Shown: positions 53,312 to 62,691 of the stretch, piece after piece
How positions within the stretch are numbered: position 1 is the stretch's first letter
Layout of the letters: each line of letters begins with the position of its first letter
NCBI GenBank assembly: GCA_947307225.1
Contig: CAMZIL010000005.1
Location: 1-64,000 of the forward strand
From: an uncultured Candidatus Saccharibacteria bacterium
Lineage (GTDB): Bacteria > Patescibacteriota > Saccharimonadia > Saccharimonadales > Saccharimonadaceae
Direction: 5' to 3'
Length of the DNA: 64,000 nucleotides
Program-made: the position numbers and the translations under genes
Notes under the pieces: generated by a model
Seen by the model: the letters and a program-made list of their open reading frames with translations, nothing else
Told to the model about the DNA's origin: nothing
The model's database searches: none

Positions 53312-55108
53312 ATGACAAAAACATCCAAAAAGGAGCGCAAATCGGCCTTTCGTCGGACGCTCCATTACTACGGAATTGTATTTAAAAAATACAAATTCTA
53401 CACCCTTGGCTCGATCCTGGCCACGCCTTTGGTAGTGCTAGTACGCGCCACGCTCATTCCGCTCATTTTTGCAAACATGATTGACCAGATTGCGGCGGGA
53501 ATTCCAAACGACCAAATCATTCCAGTCCTATTGCCACAAGGCATCGCCTTGCTCGCATGTCACATTATTGGCTCCTGCATTCTCGGTTGGCTCCGCGTTT
53601 ACTGGGTTTGGAATATGGAACTCAAGGCTATGTATGACCTTGCAACGATGTGTTTCGACACAGTCTGCACGCAGTCGATGCAGTTCCACTCTGATCGCTT
53701 TTCCGGGTCACTCGTTTCGCAGACAAACAAATTCATCGGCGCCTTTGAACGTTTCTTTGACGTCGTGATCTTTGACATTCTGTATCTTGTCTCGTTGCTT
53801 GTGTCGATGATGGCCGTGCTTATTCCGCGCGCGCCATGGTTTGCATTGGGCTTGATTGTGTTCATTATCCTCTATGTCCTATGCTCGGCACTTTGCTTCA
53901 AAAAGATTGCGCACCTTAGCCGCGAATGGGCCGAAGCAGAGAACAAACAGACCGGTCAGCTCGCTGACTCAGTCTCGAACATTCTCTCGGTCAAATCGTA
54001 TGGTCGCGAAGCGCACGAACGCCATCGCTACGCCAACTTTAACCGTGCTAGCATGAACGCGGGCTTTGCGCAGATGCGTGCCACGATGAAACGCGACATG
54101 GGCTTCAACTTGGTCAACATCGGCATTATTGCAATTATCGTTGTATTTATGATGGCCGGTCAGCCAATCTTTGGTCTTTCGGTCGCAACTCTCATCATTA
54201 TCGTGAACTACTCCATGACGATTATGGGCGAGCTCTGGGATGTTAATAACATCTTCAAGAACATTAACCGCGTCTTTGGTGATGCTTACGAAATGACGAT
54301 GATTCTCGACACGGAAAAGGCCGTTGTTGATGTGCCTGGCGCCAAAGAGTTGGTCACTAAAAAAGGCGAACTCGAATTCGACAACATTCGTTTCCAGCAT
54401 CATGATGCAAAAGAAGCAATTTTCAATGATTTTAATCTCGATATCAAACCGGGCGAACGCGTCGGCCTAGTCGGCGTCTCCGGTTCTGGCAAGACCACTC
54501 TGACCAAACTGTTACTTCGCTTTGCGGATGTCCAGGCTGGTGAAATCCGTATTGATGGTCAGAACATTGCCAAGGTCCAGCAGGTATCGCTACGCGAAAA
54601 CATTGCTTATGTGCCGCAGGAGACTGCACTATTCCATCGCACGATTGCTGAGAACATTGCATATGCACGCCCGGATGCTTCAATGGAGGAAATCCTCCGC
54701 GCATCCAAGCTTGCGAACGCGCACGAATTCATTAAAGATTTGCCAGACGGCTACGAAACGCTCGTCGGTGAGCGCGGCATTAAGCTTTCTGGTGGTCAGC
54801 GCCAGCGCATCGCAATTGCGCGCGCAATCTTGAAAGACGCGCCAATTCTTGTGCTCGATGAGGCAACTTCCGCGCTCGACTCTGAGTCCGAGGCGCTCAT
54901 TCAGGACGCTCTCGTAAAGCTCATGAAGGGGCGCACGAGCATCGTGGTCGCACATCGCCTTTCGACGATTGCGAGCCTCGATCGTATTATTGTTCTTGAT
55001 GGCGGTAAGATCATCGAGCAGGGCACGCATTCCGAGCTCATTGCAAAGGGTGGTGCCTACAGCAAGTTATGGTCGCGCCAGTCTGGCGCCTTCCTCGACG
55101 GAGAGTAA
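53312..55108 (+). CDS. ABC exporter, fused membrane and ATPase domains
   Basis: 598 aa from ATG 53312 with a GAGAGGTGG ribosome site; the track TTG start is upstream of good spacing. Six-helix transmembrane domain (about 30-320) followed by an ATPase: Walker A GVSGSGKTTL, Q-loop YVPQETALF, signature LSGGQRQRIAIARAI, Walker B PILVLDEATSALDSE, switch VAHRLSTIAS. MsbA/MDR-type half transporter working as a homodimer. Substrate not readable. Confidence 0.94.
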   Translation: MTKTSKKERKSAFRRTLHYYGIVFKKYKFYTLGSILATPLVVLVRATLIPLIFANMIDQIAAGIPNDQIIPVLLPQGIALLACHIIGSCILGWLRVYWVWNMELKAMYDLATMCFDTVCTQSMQFHSDRFSGSLVSQTNKFIGAFERFFDVVIFDILYLVSLLVSMMAVLIPRAPWFALGLIVFIILYVLCSALCFKKIAHLSREWAEAENKQTGQLADSVSNILSVKSYGREAHERHRYANFNRASMNAGFAQMRATMKRDMGFNLVNIGIIAIIVVFMMAGQPIFGLSVATLIIIVNYSMTIMGELWDVNNIFKNINRVFGDAYEMTMILDTEKAVVDVPGAKELVTKKGELEFDNIRFQHHDAKEAIFNDFNLDIKPGERVGLVGVSGSGKTTLTKLLLRFADVQAGEIRIDGQNIAKVQQVSLRENIAYVPQETALFHRTIAENIAYARPDASMEEILRASKLANAHEFIKDLPDGYETLVGERGIKLSGGQRQRIAIARAILKDAPILVLDEATSALDSESEALIQDALVKLMKGRTSIVVAHRLSTIASLDRIIVLDGGKIIEQGTHSELIAKGGAYSKLWSRQSGAFLDGE

Positions 55109-55130
55109 AAAAGATGGTAAAATATAGGTT

Positions 55131-56561
55131 ATGGCAACTCTAAAAGATTTTCGCGATGAAAGAATTCGCAAACTAAATGAATTAAAAGAAGCGGGCATTG
55201 ATCCGTATCCTGCGCACTCCAATCGCGACACCAAGATTGGTGACATTTTAGAGCACTATGATTCTTATGCCGACAAAGACGTTTGCGTAGCTGGCCGTAT
55301 TGCGAGTATTCGCAGTTTCGGCAAGCTCGCATTCGTCGTCGTCGAGGATGATTCTGGCAAGATTCAGATTTTCTTGAAAGATGACGCTGCGAAATTTACC
55401 AAGGAGCTAGATACTGGGGACTTCCTCGAGGCTTCTGGCAAAGTTGGGCAAACTAAAACTGGCGAAATATCGGTCTTCTGCGATATGCCGCGTATTTTAA
55501 CGAAGGCTTTGCGCCCACTTCCTGGCCGTGATGGTTTCACAAATAAGGAAGAGCGTCTACGCCGTCGTTACGTTGATATGGCGGTAAATCCTGAGGTACG
55601 CGAGCGCTTTGTGCGTCGCGCAAAATTTTGGACCGCAACTCGCCAGTTTTTAAATGATCACGGTTTCGTCGAAATCAATATTCCAGTTCTAGAAACGACG
55701 ACCGGTGGCGCCGATGCAAATCCATTTGTTACACATATGGATGCGCTCGACCAAGATTTCTATCTCCGCATTTCGCACGAGCTTCCACTAAAGCGTCTTA
55801 TTGGCGGTGGCTATGAGCGTGTTTATGATATTGGTCCACGTTTTCGCAACGAGGGCATGGATGAGGAGCATCTCCCAGAGCACATTGCGATGGAGTCTTA
55901 TGCTGCCTACCAAGATTATGAAGAGGGCATGGACCTCTACGAAGAAATGATTAAATATGTCTGCAAAGAGACTTGGGGTACGCTTCAGTTTGAGCATGAT
56001 GGCATGAAAGTCGATCTCGATTGCAAGTGGCCACGCATCAGCTATGCAGACATTCTCCGCGAAAAATTCAACGTCGATGTATTCAATCCAGATCTTGAGC
56101 AGGTTAAGGGCATTCTTCGTCAGAACGGCGTCAAGTATGACGATTCGATGGGCGCTGGTCGCTTGCTAGACTATCTCTGGAAGATTATTCGCAAAGAATC
56201 TGCTGGTCCATTCTGGCTAATTCATGAGCCAGTTGAGCTTTCGCCACTCGCAAAGAAGCATGAGGCAGATCCTCGCGTTACTGAGCGCTTCCACCCAGTT
56301 ATCTTCGGCACCGAGATGGGTAACGGTTATTCCGAGTTGAATGATCCACTTGATCAGCTCGAACGCTTTGAAAAACAGCAGGCTATGCGTGATGCTGGCG
56401 ACGCTGAGGCGCAGATGCTCGATATGGACTTTGTTGAAATGCTTGAATATGGCATGCCTCCAACTTGTGGTTGGGGTAACTCCGAGCGCAACTTCTGGCT
56501 CTTTGAGGGCGTTTCTGCTCGCGAGGGTGTACCATTTCCTCCAATGCGCCGTGATAACTAA
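55131..56561 (+). CDS. lysS: Lysyl-tRNA synthetase, class II
   Basis: 476 aa. N-terminal OB fold (VCVAGRIASIRSFGKLAFVV), motif 1 region FLNDHGFVEINIPVLETTTG, motif 2 VYDIGPRFRNEGMDEEHLPE with FYLRISHELPLKRLI, and a shortened motif 3 near the end: LEYGMPPTCGWGNSERNFWL. The standard motif 3 (GxGxGxDRLVM) reads CGWGNSERNFWLFEGVS, with Asp-Arg replaced by Ser-Glu-Arg. Saccharibacterial LysRS proteins seem to carry this kind of ending, but I cannot confirm that here. TAAAAT ends 7 nt before the ATG: leaderless. Confidence 0.94.
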   Translation: MATLKDFRDERIRKLNELKEAGIDPYPAHSNRDTKIGDILEHYDSYADKDVCVAGRIASIRSFGKLAFVVVEDDSGKIQIFLKDDAAKFTKELDTGDFLEASGKVGQTKTGEISVFCDMPRILTKALRPLPGRDGFTNKEERLRRRYVDMAVNPEVRERFVRRAKFWTATRQFLNDHGFVEINIPVLETTTGGADANPFVTHMDALDQDFYLRISHELPLKRLIGGGYERVYDIGPRFRNEGMDEEHLPEHIAMESYAAYQDYEEGMDLYEEMIKYVCKETWGTLQFEHDGMKVDLDCKWPRISYADILREKFNVDVFNPDLEQVKGILRQNGVKYDDSMGAGRLLDYLWKIIRKESAGPFWLIHEPVELSPLAKKHEADPRVTERFHPVIFGTEMGNGYSELNDPLDQLERFEKQQAMRDAGDAEAQMLDMDFVEMLEYGMPPTCGWGNSERNFWLFEGVSAREGVPFPPMRRDN

Positions 56562-56577
56562 GACATATTTCTAGAAA

Positions 56578-56616
56578 AGTGCCAAAAATAAAATCCTTAT
56601 GCTTTGGCGCTTTTTT
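56578..56616 (+). terminator. Rho-independent terminator
   Basis: AAGTGCCAAA - N13 - TTTGGCGCTTTTTT after lysS. Confidence 0.85.
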
Positions 56617-56637
56617 GTTTTGCGCTAGACTGGGCGC

Positions 56638-57504
56638 ATGAGTTATATAAAGACAAATATCGACCATCCGTTTCTAAATATATTGGAGTGCTGTGGCGGA
56701 AATTCCGAGCTGAATCAGCCCGTCAAATGACTATGGTATCAGGGCAAGCTGCCAAACCCGAGGCCGCCCGTTGTGGCAATTGTTGGCGCGCGACGCTGCA
56801 CGAAATATGGTGAGGAAATCGCGTACCGCGCCGCGTATGAGTTGGCAAAACGTGGCGTCGTGATAGTTAGTGGTATGGCGTACGGCATTGACGCCTGCGC
56901 GCACCGTGGATGTCTCGATGCTGGCGGCGTCACGGTAGCGGTTTTAGGAACCGCGATCGACCATTTGTATCCGCGCAGTAACCTCGGCCTCGCAAAACGT
57001 ATTCGCGAAAAGGGTGCGATTATATCTGAATATGGCCCCGGATTCGAAACGAGAGCCTATAATTTTCAGGTTAGAAACCGCATCGTGTCCGGGTTGGCGG
57101 ATGCCGTGCTAATTGTCGAGGCGTCTAATAGCTCTGGCACACTTGGAACTTATGAAATGGCCATAAAACAGGGAAAGGACATCTTCGTGGTGCCGGCCGA
57201 TATTACGCGCCCCATGTCGGCCGGCACGAATCGAATGTTGCGCGAAGGCGCCAATCCGTATATCGACGAGACAGATATATTGGCGAGCCTTGGTATAAAA
57301 TTTGATAACAAGAAAGAGCGCGACTTGAGCGCACTGAGCGAGCTAGAGGTTCGAGTTTATGAAGCGATAAGGGGCGGGAATCAAGTGGCAGATGATATTG
57401 TGAGAAAACTAGACATTTCAGTAGTAGACTTCAATTGCGCAATCACAACGCTTGAGCTCGGAAAATATGTCGTGCCAGTAGGGCAGTCGTGGGCAGTTAC
57501 ATAA
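56638..57504 (+). pseudogene. dprA: DNA processing protein DprA, interrupted by in-frame TGA
   Basis: Reads in one frame from ATG 56638 (MSYIKTNIDHPFLNILE) to 57504 except for TGA at codon 31 (56728-56730). Immediately after it the frame continues LWYQGKLPNPRPPVVAIVGA, the normal DprA lead-in. The Rossmann domain is intact: GMAYGIDACAHRG, VLGTAIDHLYPRSN, RNRIVSGLADAVLIVEA, GTLGTYEMA, VVPADITRPMSAGTNRML, then a C-terminal winged-helix-like tail. A TAGACT box ends 6 nt before ATG 56638, so start and promoter look normal. The track start GTG 56773 begins in the middle of the first beta strand. Either a nonsense allele, a readthrough gene (context TGACTA), or a base error. DprA loads RecA on incoming single-stranded DNA during transformation. 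Confidence 0.8.
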
Positions 57505-57528
57505 TGCTTATGCTATAATATGTGGTAT

Positions 57529-58440
57529 ATGGCAAACAAAGTAATGATTGTCGGTACTGGTAACGTCGGCATGAGCTATGGCTACGCACTCGTTCAACAG
57601 CGCACCGGCGTAAACGAATTAGTTTTAGTAGATATCAACACTGAAGATGCTGAGGGTGAGGCAATTGATTTGCGCGATTCGCTCGCCGTCGCGCCGAGCT
57701 ACCTAAAGATTTCCTCCGGTAGCTATGCAGATGCTACCGACTGCGATATTGTCGTCATTACGGCTGGCATTCCACAGAAGCCAGGTGAATCCCGCATGGA
57801 TCTGCTCAAGAAGAATGCGGCAATCTTCAAGGATATGGTTGGCCAGATCATGGCATCCGGCTTTGACGGTATTTTCCTCGTAGTCAGCAACCCTATGGAT
57901 GTCTTGACCTATCTTACTTGGCGTTATTCCGGTCTGCCACCAGAGAGAGTAATTGGCTCCGGCACGGTACTCGATTCTGCCCGTTTGCGCTTCCGCCTAT
58001 CTCAGCGCCTACATATTCATCCAAAGAACATTCATGCTTACCAGGTTGGCGAACACGGTGATACCGAGTTTGCACTTTGGAGCTGCGCAAATGCCGGCGG
58101 TCAGCCAATTATGGATTTGATTAGCAATGACGATCGTCTGGAAATTGAAGATTATGTCCGCAATGAGGCGTATACGATCATCGAAAAGAAGGGTGCGACT
58201 TATTATGGTATCGGTAGCTGTCTAGCTATGATTACCAACTGTATTTTGAATGATGAAAACCGCATCCTCTCGATTAGCAACTACGATGCATTGAGCGATA
58301 CTTACAATGGCTACCCAGCTGTGCTTGGCCGTAATGGTGTTGTGCGTCGCCTCGGTCTACAGATTTCTGCCGACGAGCAGATCCGCCTAAATGGTAGCAT
58401 CCGCGCGCTTCAGGCTGCAATCAAAGAAGTCTCTGAGTAG
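57529..58440 (+). CDS. ldh: L-lactate dehydrogenase
   Basis: 303 aa from ATG 57529. The track's ATG at 57520 lies inside the -10 box TATAAT (57514-57519). NAD fold VGTGNVGMSYGYAL with an aspartate LVLVDINTED, the active loop AGIPQKPGESRMDLL, NPMDVLTYLTW and the catalytic His in VGEHGDTEFALWS. GESR fits lactate rather than malate specificity. Regenerates NAD at the end of fermentation. Confidence 0.95.
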   Translation: MANKVMIVGTGNVGMSYGYALVQQRTGVNELVLVDINTEDAEGEAIDLRDSLAVAPSYLKISSGSYADATDCDIVVITAGIPQKPGESRMDLLKKNAAIFKDMVGQIMASGFDGIFLVVSNPMDVLTYLTWRYSGLPPERVIGSGTVLDSARLRFRLSQRLHIHPKNIHAYQVGEHGDTEFALWSCANAGGQPIMDLISNDDRLEIEDYVRNEAYTIIEKKGATYYGIGSCLAMITNCILNDENRILSISNYDALSDTYNGYPAVLGRNGVVRRLGLQISADEQIRLNGSIRALQAAIKEVSE

Positions 58441-58442
58441 TC

Positions 58443-58471
58443 TTGACTTTTTCGCATGAGTGTGCTATAAT
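58443..58471 (+). promoter_or_regulatory. Strong promoter of a very short transcript
   Basis: TTGACT (58443-58448), 17 nt, TGCTATAAT (-10 58466-58471), directly after ldh. A terminator-like hairpin follows at 58494-58525. Confidence 0.75.
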
Positions 58472-58477
58472 AAAAAT

Positions 58478-58525
58478 ATATACATTACTTCAAGAATGAC
58501 CACCTGGGATATGGTGGCCATTTTT
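58478..58525 (+). ncRNA. Possible tiny RNA or terminated leader
   Basis: From the predicted start (about 58478) to the T-run is only about 50 nt. Hairpin AATG-A-CCACC / GGTGG-C-CATT followed by TTTT. It could be a tiny RNA, or an attenuated leader of the PIN-TRAM gene, which also has its own -10 at 58555. The hairpin would also terminate ldh. Confidence 0.4.
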
Positions 58526-58566
58526 GTGGTTTTGCAAAAACACTAAAAACATTGTAGAATATGGGC

Positions 58567-59340
58567 ATGGAATTATTTTTTATTATTGTTCTCTTGGCAA
58601 TTTTTGCTGAGACGAGCGTACTGACTGTACGCGAATTGACGCGTCGTCGCACCCCTGCAAAAAGTGCGCGCCGCAAGCTCTTTGTAGATACATCAACACT
58701 AATGGATGGCCGCATCCTCTCGGTCGCCAAAGCTGGTTTTCTAGGCGACGAGGTTTTGATTCCACGCTCGGTAATTCGTGAACTCCAGCTTCTGGCCGAC
58801 GGAAGCGACAGTGAAAAACGTGCACGCGCTCGTTTTGGCCTTGATGTTGTTAATGAACTCGAGCGTGTCGAGTTGGCGGATGTCGAGATCTTCCAGGATG
58901 AGGGTGAACGCGTAAAAGTCGATGAGAGACTTTTGTCGTTGGCAAAAGAATATCATGGCATTATTTTGACGAACGATTTTAACCTCGCGAAGGTTGCCGC
59001 AACCGAGCACATCGACGTCATTAATATCAACGAGTTAGCTCAGGGCTTGCGCAGCGAATATCTGCCGGGTGACAAGCTAAACGTCAAAATCATCTCTGCT
59101 GGTGCAAACCCGCATCAGGGCGTCGCCCACTTGCCGGATGGCACGATGGTTGTCGTGGATAATGCTGAGCGCTATGCTGGTAAAAATCAGACCGTAGAGA
59201 TCGAATTTGTCCGCTATTTGCAGACTGCTGCGGGCAAGATGATGTTCGCAAAACTAACGGACTTGAAGCCGCGCGAAAAAGCGCAAAAACCGAAAGGTCG
59301 CGGCCGACAAATTAAGAAACGCAGTATTGTAAAGAAATAA
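58567..59340 (+). CDS. PIN-TRAM domain protein (YacL-like)
   Basis: 257 aa from ATG 58567; TAGAAT (58555-58560) ends 6 nt before it, while the track ATG at 58561 abuts the box. N-terminal membrane helix (1-20), PIN nuclease domain with KLFVDTSTLMDGRI, RSVIRELQLLAD and ILTNDFNLAKVA supplying the acidic residues, then a TRAM RNA-binding domain (LNVKIISAGANPHQGVAHLP) and a basic tail. Probable membrane-bound ribonuclease; targets unknown. Confidence 0.9.
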   Translation: MELFFIIVLLAIFAETSVLTVRELTRRRTPAKSARRKLFVDTSTLMDGRILSVAKAGFLGDEVLIPRSVIRELQLLADGSDSEKRARARFGLDVVNELERVELADVEIFQDEGERVKVDERLLSLAKEYHGIILTNDFNLAKVAATEHIDVININELAQGLRSEYLPGDKLNVKIISAGANPHQGVAHLPDGTMVVVDNAERYAGKNQTVEIEFVRYLQTAAGKMMFAKLTDLKPREKAQKPKGRGRQIKKRSIVKK

Positions 59341-59341
59341 A

Positions 59342-59370
59342 AAATACACCCTCCGAGCGAGGGTGTATTT
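59342..59370. terminator. Bidirectional rho-independent terminator
   Basis: AAATACACCCTC - CGAGC - GAGGGTGTATTT between convergent PIN-TRAM and PBP genes. Confidence 0.85.
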
Positions 59371-59376
59371 AGTTGG

Positions 59377-62121
59377 CTATTGTTTTTTCCAGCTAGAGCT
59401 TGCCGCGTAGCCGCCGGAGTCTGTGATGCGGACGGTCACGTCGGTTGGTTCTTCGTCGGAATCGTAGCGGATTTCGCCACCGCTGGCGCCGAGCTCGCCG
59501 CTCTTTACGGCTTTACCGTTCACGGAAATCGTATAGTTGCGGAGCGAGAAGCGACCGTTCTGTGCCTGCGCGATAATCGTCCATGGGCCACTGCCGGTGA
59601 CGTTTAGGCTCGAGACGTTTGGTCTTGCGTCGTTGCAGGTATGAACATCATCTTCGTTCTCGGTGTCATAGCCGCTTGCGTAGTAAATCGTCTTCTTCGT
59701 CATTGGATCGATAATCTTCGAGACGGTGACGTCGATACGAGTTTCGGCAGGAGTACAATCCGTTGCTTTCTTCTTGGAGACGGAGTCGAAGGTCATAGTC
59801 TCATTGGAAATACCGGAAGACTTAGTCTTGTTGTACCAGCTTGGCCAAATATCGCTGTGGCCGTTAACGCTCATGTGCTGGAAGCCAGCTGGCTCTTTGA
59901 TTTTATCGCCAGACTTCCACTTGCCATCGGCACCATAAACTTCGGAGTGAATGCGATCGATGTAGTTTGCGCTGATGCGGAAAGCGACATCGTGTCCACC
60001 ATTCGAAACTGCGCGACCATCATGGTTACCGTTCCAAATTGCGGTTGCGACTACTGGAGAGTATGAAAGCAACCAGGAGTCCTTTGCCTTACCGCCACCG
60101 TTATCGGTAGTACCGGTCTTTGCAGCAAACCAAGTCCTTGAGCTATAGAAACCAGCGCGATTATAGAGACCGCCGAAGGTGAAGCGACGGGAGTTGATAT
60201 CGGAAAGAATGCTTGTAACCATGTAGGCGACCTGAGGATCGACGACGCGAGTGCCGGCCGTATCGGTCCAGGATTCGATGACGTCGCCTGTTGCGTTCTT
60301 GACTTCGAGAATGTATGCGAGCTCCTTGTAGACGCCGCCACGTGCGAGCGAAGCGTACGCGTTTGCGTGTTCGACTGGGCGGACGCCGCAACCACCACCG
60401 ATTGCCATAGAGAGGCCGGCGGTTTCGCCGTTGGCGCAGTAAGAAATATCACCGAGCTTGTGTGCGATGTCAAGGCTGTTATCGATGCCGTTAATATATA
60501 GGGCTTTGACGGCAGGAATGTTTAGGGAACCAGCAAGTGCCTGACGAATCGTAGTATTGCCATAGAACTTACCAGAAGCGTTGCGAAGCTTACAGCGACC
60601 AACGTTACCGGAACAATAAAGCTTATCGATGTTCTCATCGCGGAGAACGGTGCCAGGTGCATAGTTAATGCCGCTGCGCTGGACGAATAGCGGGGCATAG
60701 TCGAGGATCGGCTTGATGGACGAAGCAGGCTCGAGCAAAGAAGTTGCTGCGTTAACCTGACCGTAGCCAGCCTTATTCCAATCGTAGCTACCGACCATTG
60801 CGATGACCTGAGCGGTCTCGACGTCGACGGAAACAAGCGTTGCGTTATCGGACCTGTTCATGTAGAAAATCTTCGAACCTTCTTTGACGGCATTTTCACC
60901 AATCTTCTGTGCGCGATAATCGAGCGTAGTCTTGATCGTGAAACCACCTTCGCGCATGGTCTTAATGCCATACTTAGCTTCAAGCTGAGATTTAACTTCG
61001 AGGACGAACCAAGGCGCCTTCATGCCGGCATACTGGTCAGCCTCAGGCTTGATACGGGCAATAATATCGATGCCTTTCGCCTCTTCGGCTTGTTCTTTCG
61101 TAATGTAGCCCATGTCGACCATGGAGTTGAGGACCTTGTGCTGGCGCTTGATGAGCGCTTCGTGACCTGCGGCATAGTATGGATTAAAGCGAGCAGGGTT
61201 GTTTGGAATGGCTGCGAGAAGGGCGGATTCTGCGAGATCGAGATCCTTTGCGCTCTTGCCGAAGTATGTCTGGGCGGCTGATTCGACACCGTTACGGCGA
61301 CCGCCATATGGGGACTCGTTCAAGTAGAGCGTGATAATCTGCTCCTTGTCGTACATTTTTTCGACCTCGATTGCGAGGATAGCTTCCTTGATCTTGCGTG
61401 GAATACCACCAAGACCACGGTCTTTTGCCTCATCGGAGAAGTAAACCTGCTTGATCAGCTGCTGCGTCAAAGTCGAACCACCCTGAACCTGTTTGCCAGT
61501 AAGTGTCATATATGCAGCACGGATCAAAGCGCCAAAGTCGACGCCCATGTGGTTATAGAAGTTCTTGTCCTCAATAGCAACAGTAGCTTGGCGCATATAG
61601 GTTGAAATATCGCCACCATCAACGACTAGACGATAATCGCCACTACCTTTATCTTCCCAAAGGACTTCGCCGTTGCGGTCGAGGTAGGTGTTAACGGTAT
61701 CCTGGACGCGGCTAGCGAGCTCTTCTGGGTCAATTTCAGCCAAATCTTTCTTGAAGTATAGGAATAGGCCGCCAATCGCGATAATAACGAGTAATACAAA
61801 AGCAATAAAAATCTTTAGTAGACGAATCTGGTTGTCTTTGGAGAACCACCACTTAAAGAAGCGGTCCGGTCTGAGGCGCGCCAAAAAGCGCAAAAATGGA
61901 TTTTTTGGTAGTTTTGCTAATTCTTCTGCCTTTTTGCGCGAGCGCTGATCTTTTTTGACGCGGCGCTTGTAGGCGAGATTAGAATATAGCTTCATGCCAT
62001 TTTTCGAAGAAGAGGACGACTCGGTGCTCTTTGGTTTTTGAGCTGCCTTGTCTGCTGCTTTCGCAGTCTTTTTCTTCGTTATGGCCTTTTTGATATTACT
62101 CGCAGTTTTCTTTATTGCCAT
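59377..62121 (-). CDS. Class A penicillin-binding protein (PBP1A-like)
   Basis: 914 aa. Lys/Ala-rich cytoplasmic tail (1-95), membrane helix (about 103-125), glycosyltransferase family 51 domain (ATVAIEDKNFYNHMGVDFGA; QGGSTLTQQLIKQVYF; LYLNESPYGGRRNGVESAAQ), transpeptidase with SSIKPIL (about 465), SLN in AGSLNIPA, and KTG in FAAKTGTTDNGGG. The C-terminus (about 760-914) is an Ig-like outer extension. Builds and cross-links peptidoglycan. TATAAT (62133-62128, minus) ends 6 nt before the ATG: leaderless. Confidence 0.96.
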   Translation of the reverse strand: MAIKKTASNIKKAITKKKTAKAADKAAQKPKSTESSSSSKNGMKLYSNLAYKRRVKKDQRSRKKAEELAKLPKNPFLRFLARLRPDRFFKWWFSKDNQIRLLKIFIAFVLLVIIAIGGLFLYFKKDLAEIDPEELASRVQDTVNTYLDRNGEVLWEDKGSGDYRLVVDGGDISTYMRQATVAIEDKNFYNHMGVDFGALIRAAYMTLTGKQVQGGSTLTQQLIKQVYFSDEAKDRGLGGIPRKIKEAILAIEVEKMYDKEQIITLYLNESPYGGRRNGVESAAQTYFGKSAKDLDLAESALLAAIPNNPARFNPYYAAGHEALIKRQHKVLNSMVDMGYITKEQAEEAKGIDIIARIKPEADQYAGMKAPWFVLEVKSQLEAKYGIKTMREGGFTIKTTLDYRAQKIGENAVKEGSKIFYMNRSDNATLVSVDVETAQVIAMVGSYDWNKAGYGQVNAATSLLEPASSIKPILDYAPLFVQRSGINYAPGTVLRDENIDKLYCSGNVGRCKLRNASGKFYGNTTIRQALAGSLNIPAVKALYINGIDNSLDIAHKLGDISYCANGETAGLSMAIGGGCGVRPVEHANAYASLARGGVYKELAYILEVKNATGDVIESWTDTAGTRVVDPQVAYMVTSILSDINSRRFTFGGLYNRAGFYSSRTWFAAKTGTTDNGGGKAKDSWLLSYSPVVATAIWNGNHDGRAVSNGGHDVAFRISANYIDRIHSEVYGADGKWKSGDKIKEPAGFQHMSVNGHSDIWPSWYNKTKSSGISNETMTFDSVSKKKATDCTPAETRIDVTVSKIIDPMTKKTIYYASGYDTENEDDVHTCNDARPNVSSLNVTGSGPWTIIAQAQNGRFSLRNYTISVNGKAVKSGELGASGGEIRYDSDEEPTDVTVRITDSGGYAASSSWKKQ

Positions 62122-62172
62122 TACCTAATTATACAACATTAACCTTAAATGCCCACAACAAAATGCTCATCG

Positions 62173-62670
62173 TTATACGATAATTTGTTGAAAAATGCCT
62201 GTTTCGCGATACTTTTTGTAGGCTTCTATAATCCGCGCGGCGTTTTCGCCAAGCGGGGCTCTGTCGATGTCTTTTAGCTTCACCCAACGCTTTTCGCTGA
62301 TTTCTTCAGTATCAGTCAATTCGGTCTCGTCGAAATGTTCGCAAACAAATACGAGCGTAAAAGGCCTAGTATTGTCGCCGTTCGGGTAGTGAAGTTTATT
62401 ATTTGGTCCGGAGACAGAAGCGAACGGGATCAAATCTTTTTCTTGCGCAACAATTCCGGCCTCCTCCAGAAGCTCGGTCTTTATGGCGCTTTGCCAGCTA
62501 TCGTTGATTTCGACGTGGCCAGACGGCAAGGTCCAGCAGCTGAAGTTGTTGTTATATACAAGGCAAACCTTATCATCACGAACTGCAACGGCGTCAACAG
62601 TCGCCACAATCAATTCGTCGTGACCAATTTTCTGGCGAATTGTCCAGACATGACTTCCAACATAGCCCAT
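62173..62670 (-). CDS. Nudix hydrolase
   Basis: 165 aa from ATG 62670 (MGYVGSHVW); the track's earlier start overlaps the -10 TATATT (62684-62679) and the structured element. Nudix box SGHVEINDSWQSAIKTELLE then EAGI (about 60-82); the first glycine region is PSGHVE. The R of the usual REUxEE is K-T-E here, a small deviation. Substrate unknown. Leaderless start 8 nt after the -10. Divergent from leuS, with the structured element between them. Confidence 0.88.
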   Translation of the reverse strand: MGYVGSHVWTIRQKIGHDELIVATVDAVAVRDDKVCLVYNNNFSCWTLPSGHVEINDSWQSAIKTELLEEAGIVAQEKDLIPFASVSGPNNKLHYPNGDNTRPFTLVFVCEHFDETELTDTEEISEKRWVKLKDIDRAPLGENAARIIEAYKKYRETGIFQQIIV

Positions 62671-62691
62671 ATATAAATAATATAGCATTTT

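Noticed and set aside
56638-57504. TGA recoded as glycine as in Gracilibacteria/SR1
   Set aside because: TGA ends other intact genes here (zur, znuC, 16724 and 32306 genes), and other ORFs do not contain internal TGA.
58496-58546. 16-codon ORF inside the short transcript after ldh (MTTWDMVAIFVV...)
   Set aside because: No Shine-Dalgarno, it runs through the terminator hairpin, and nothing supports translation.
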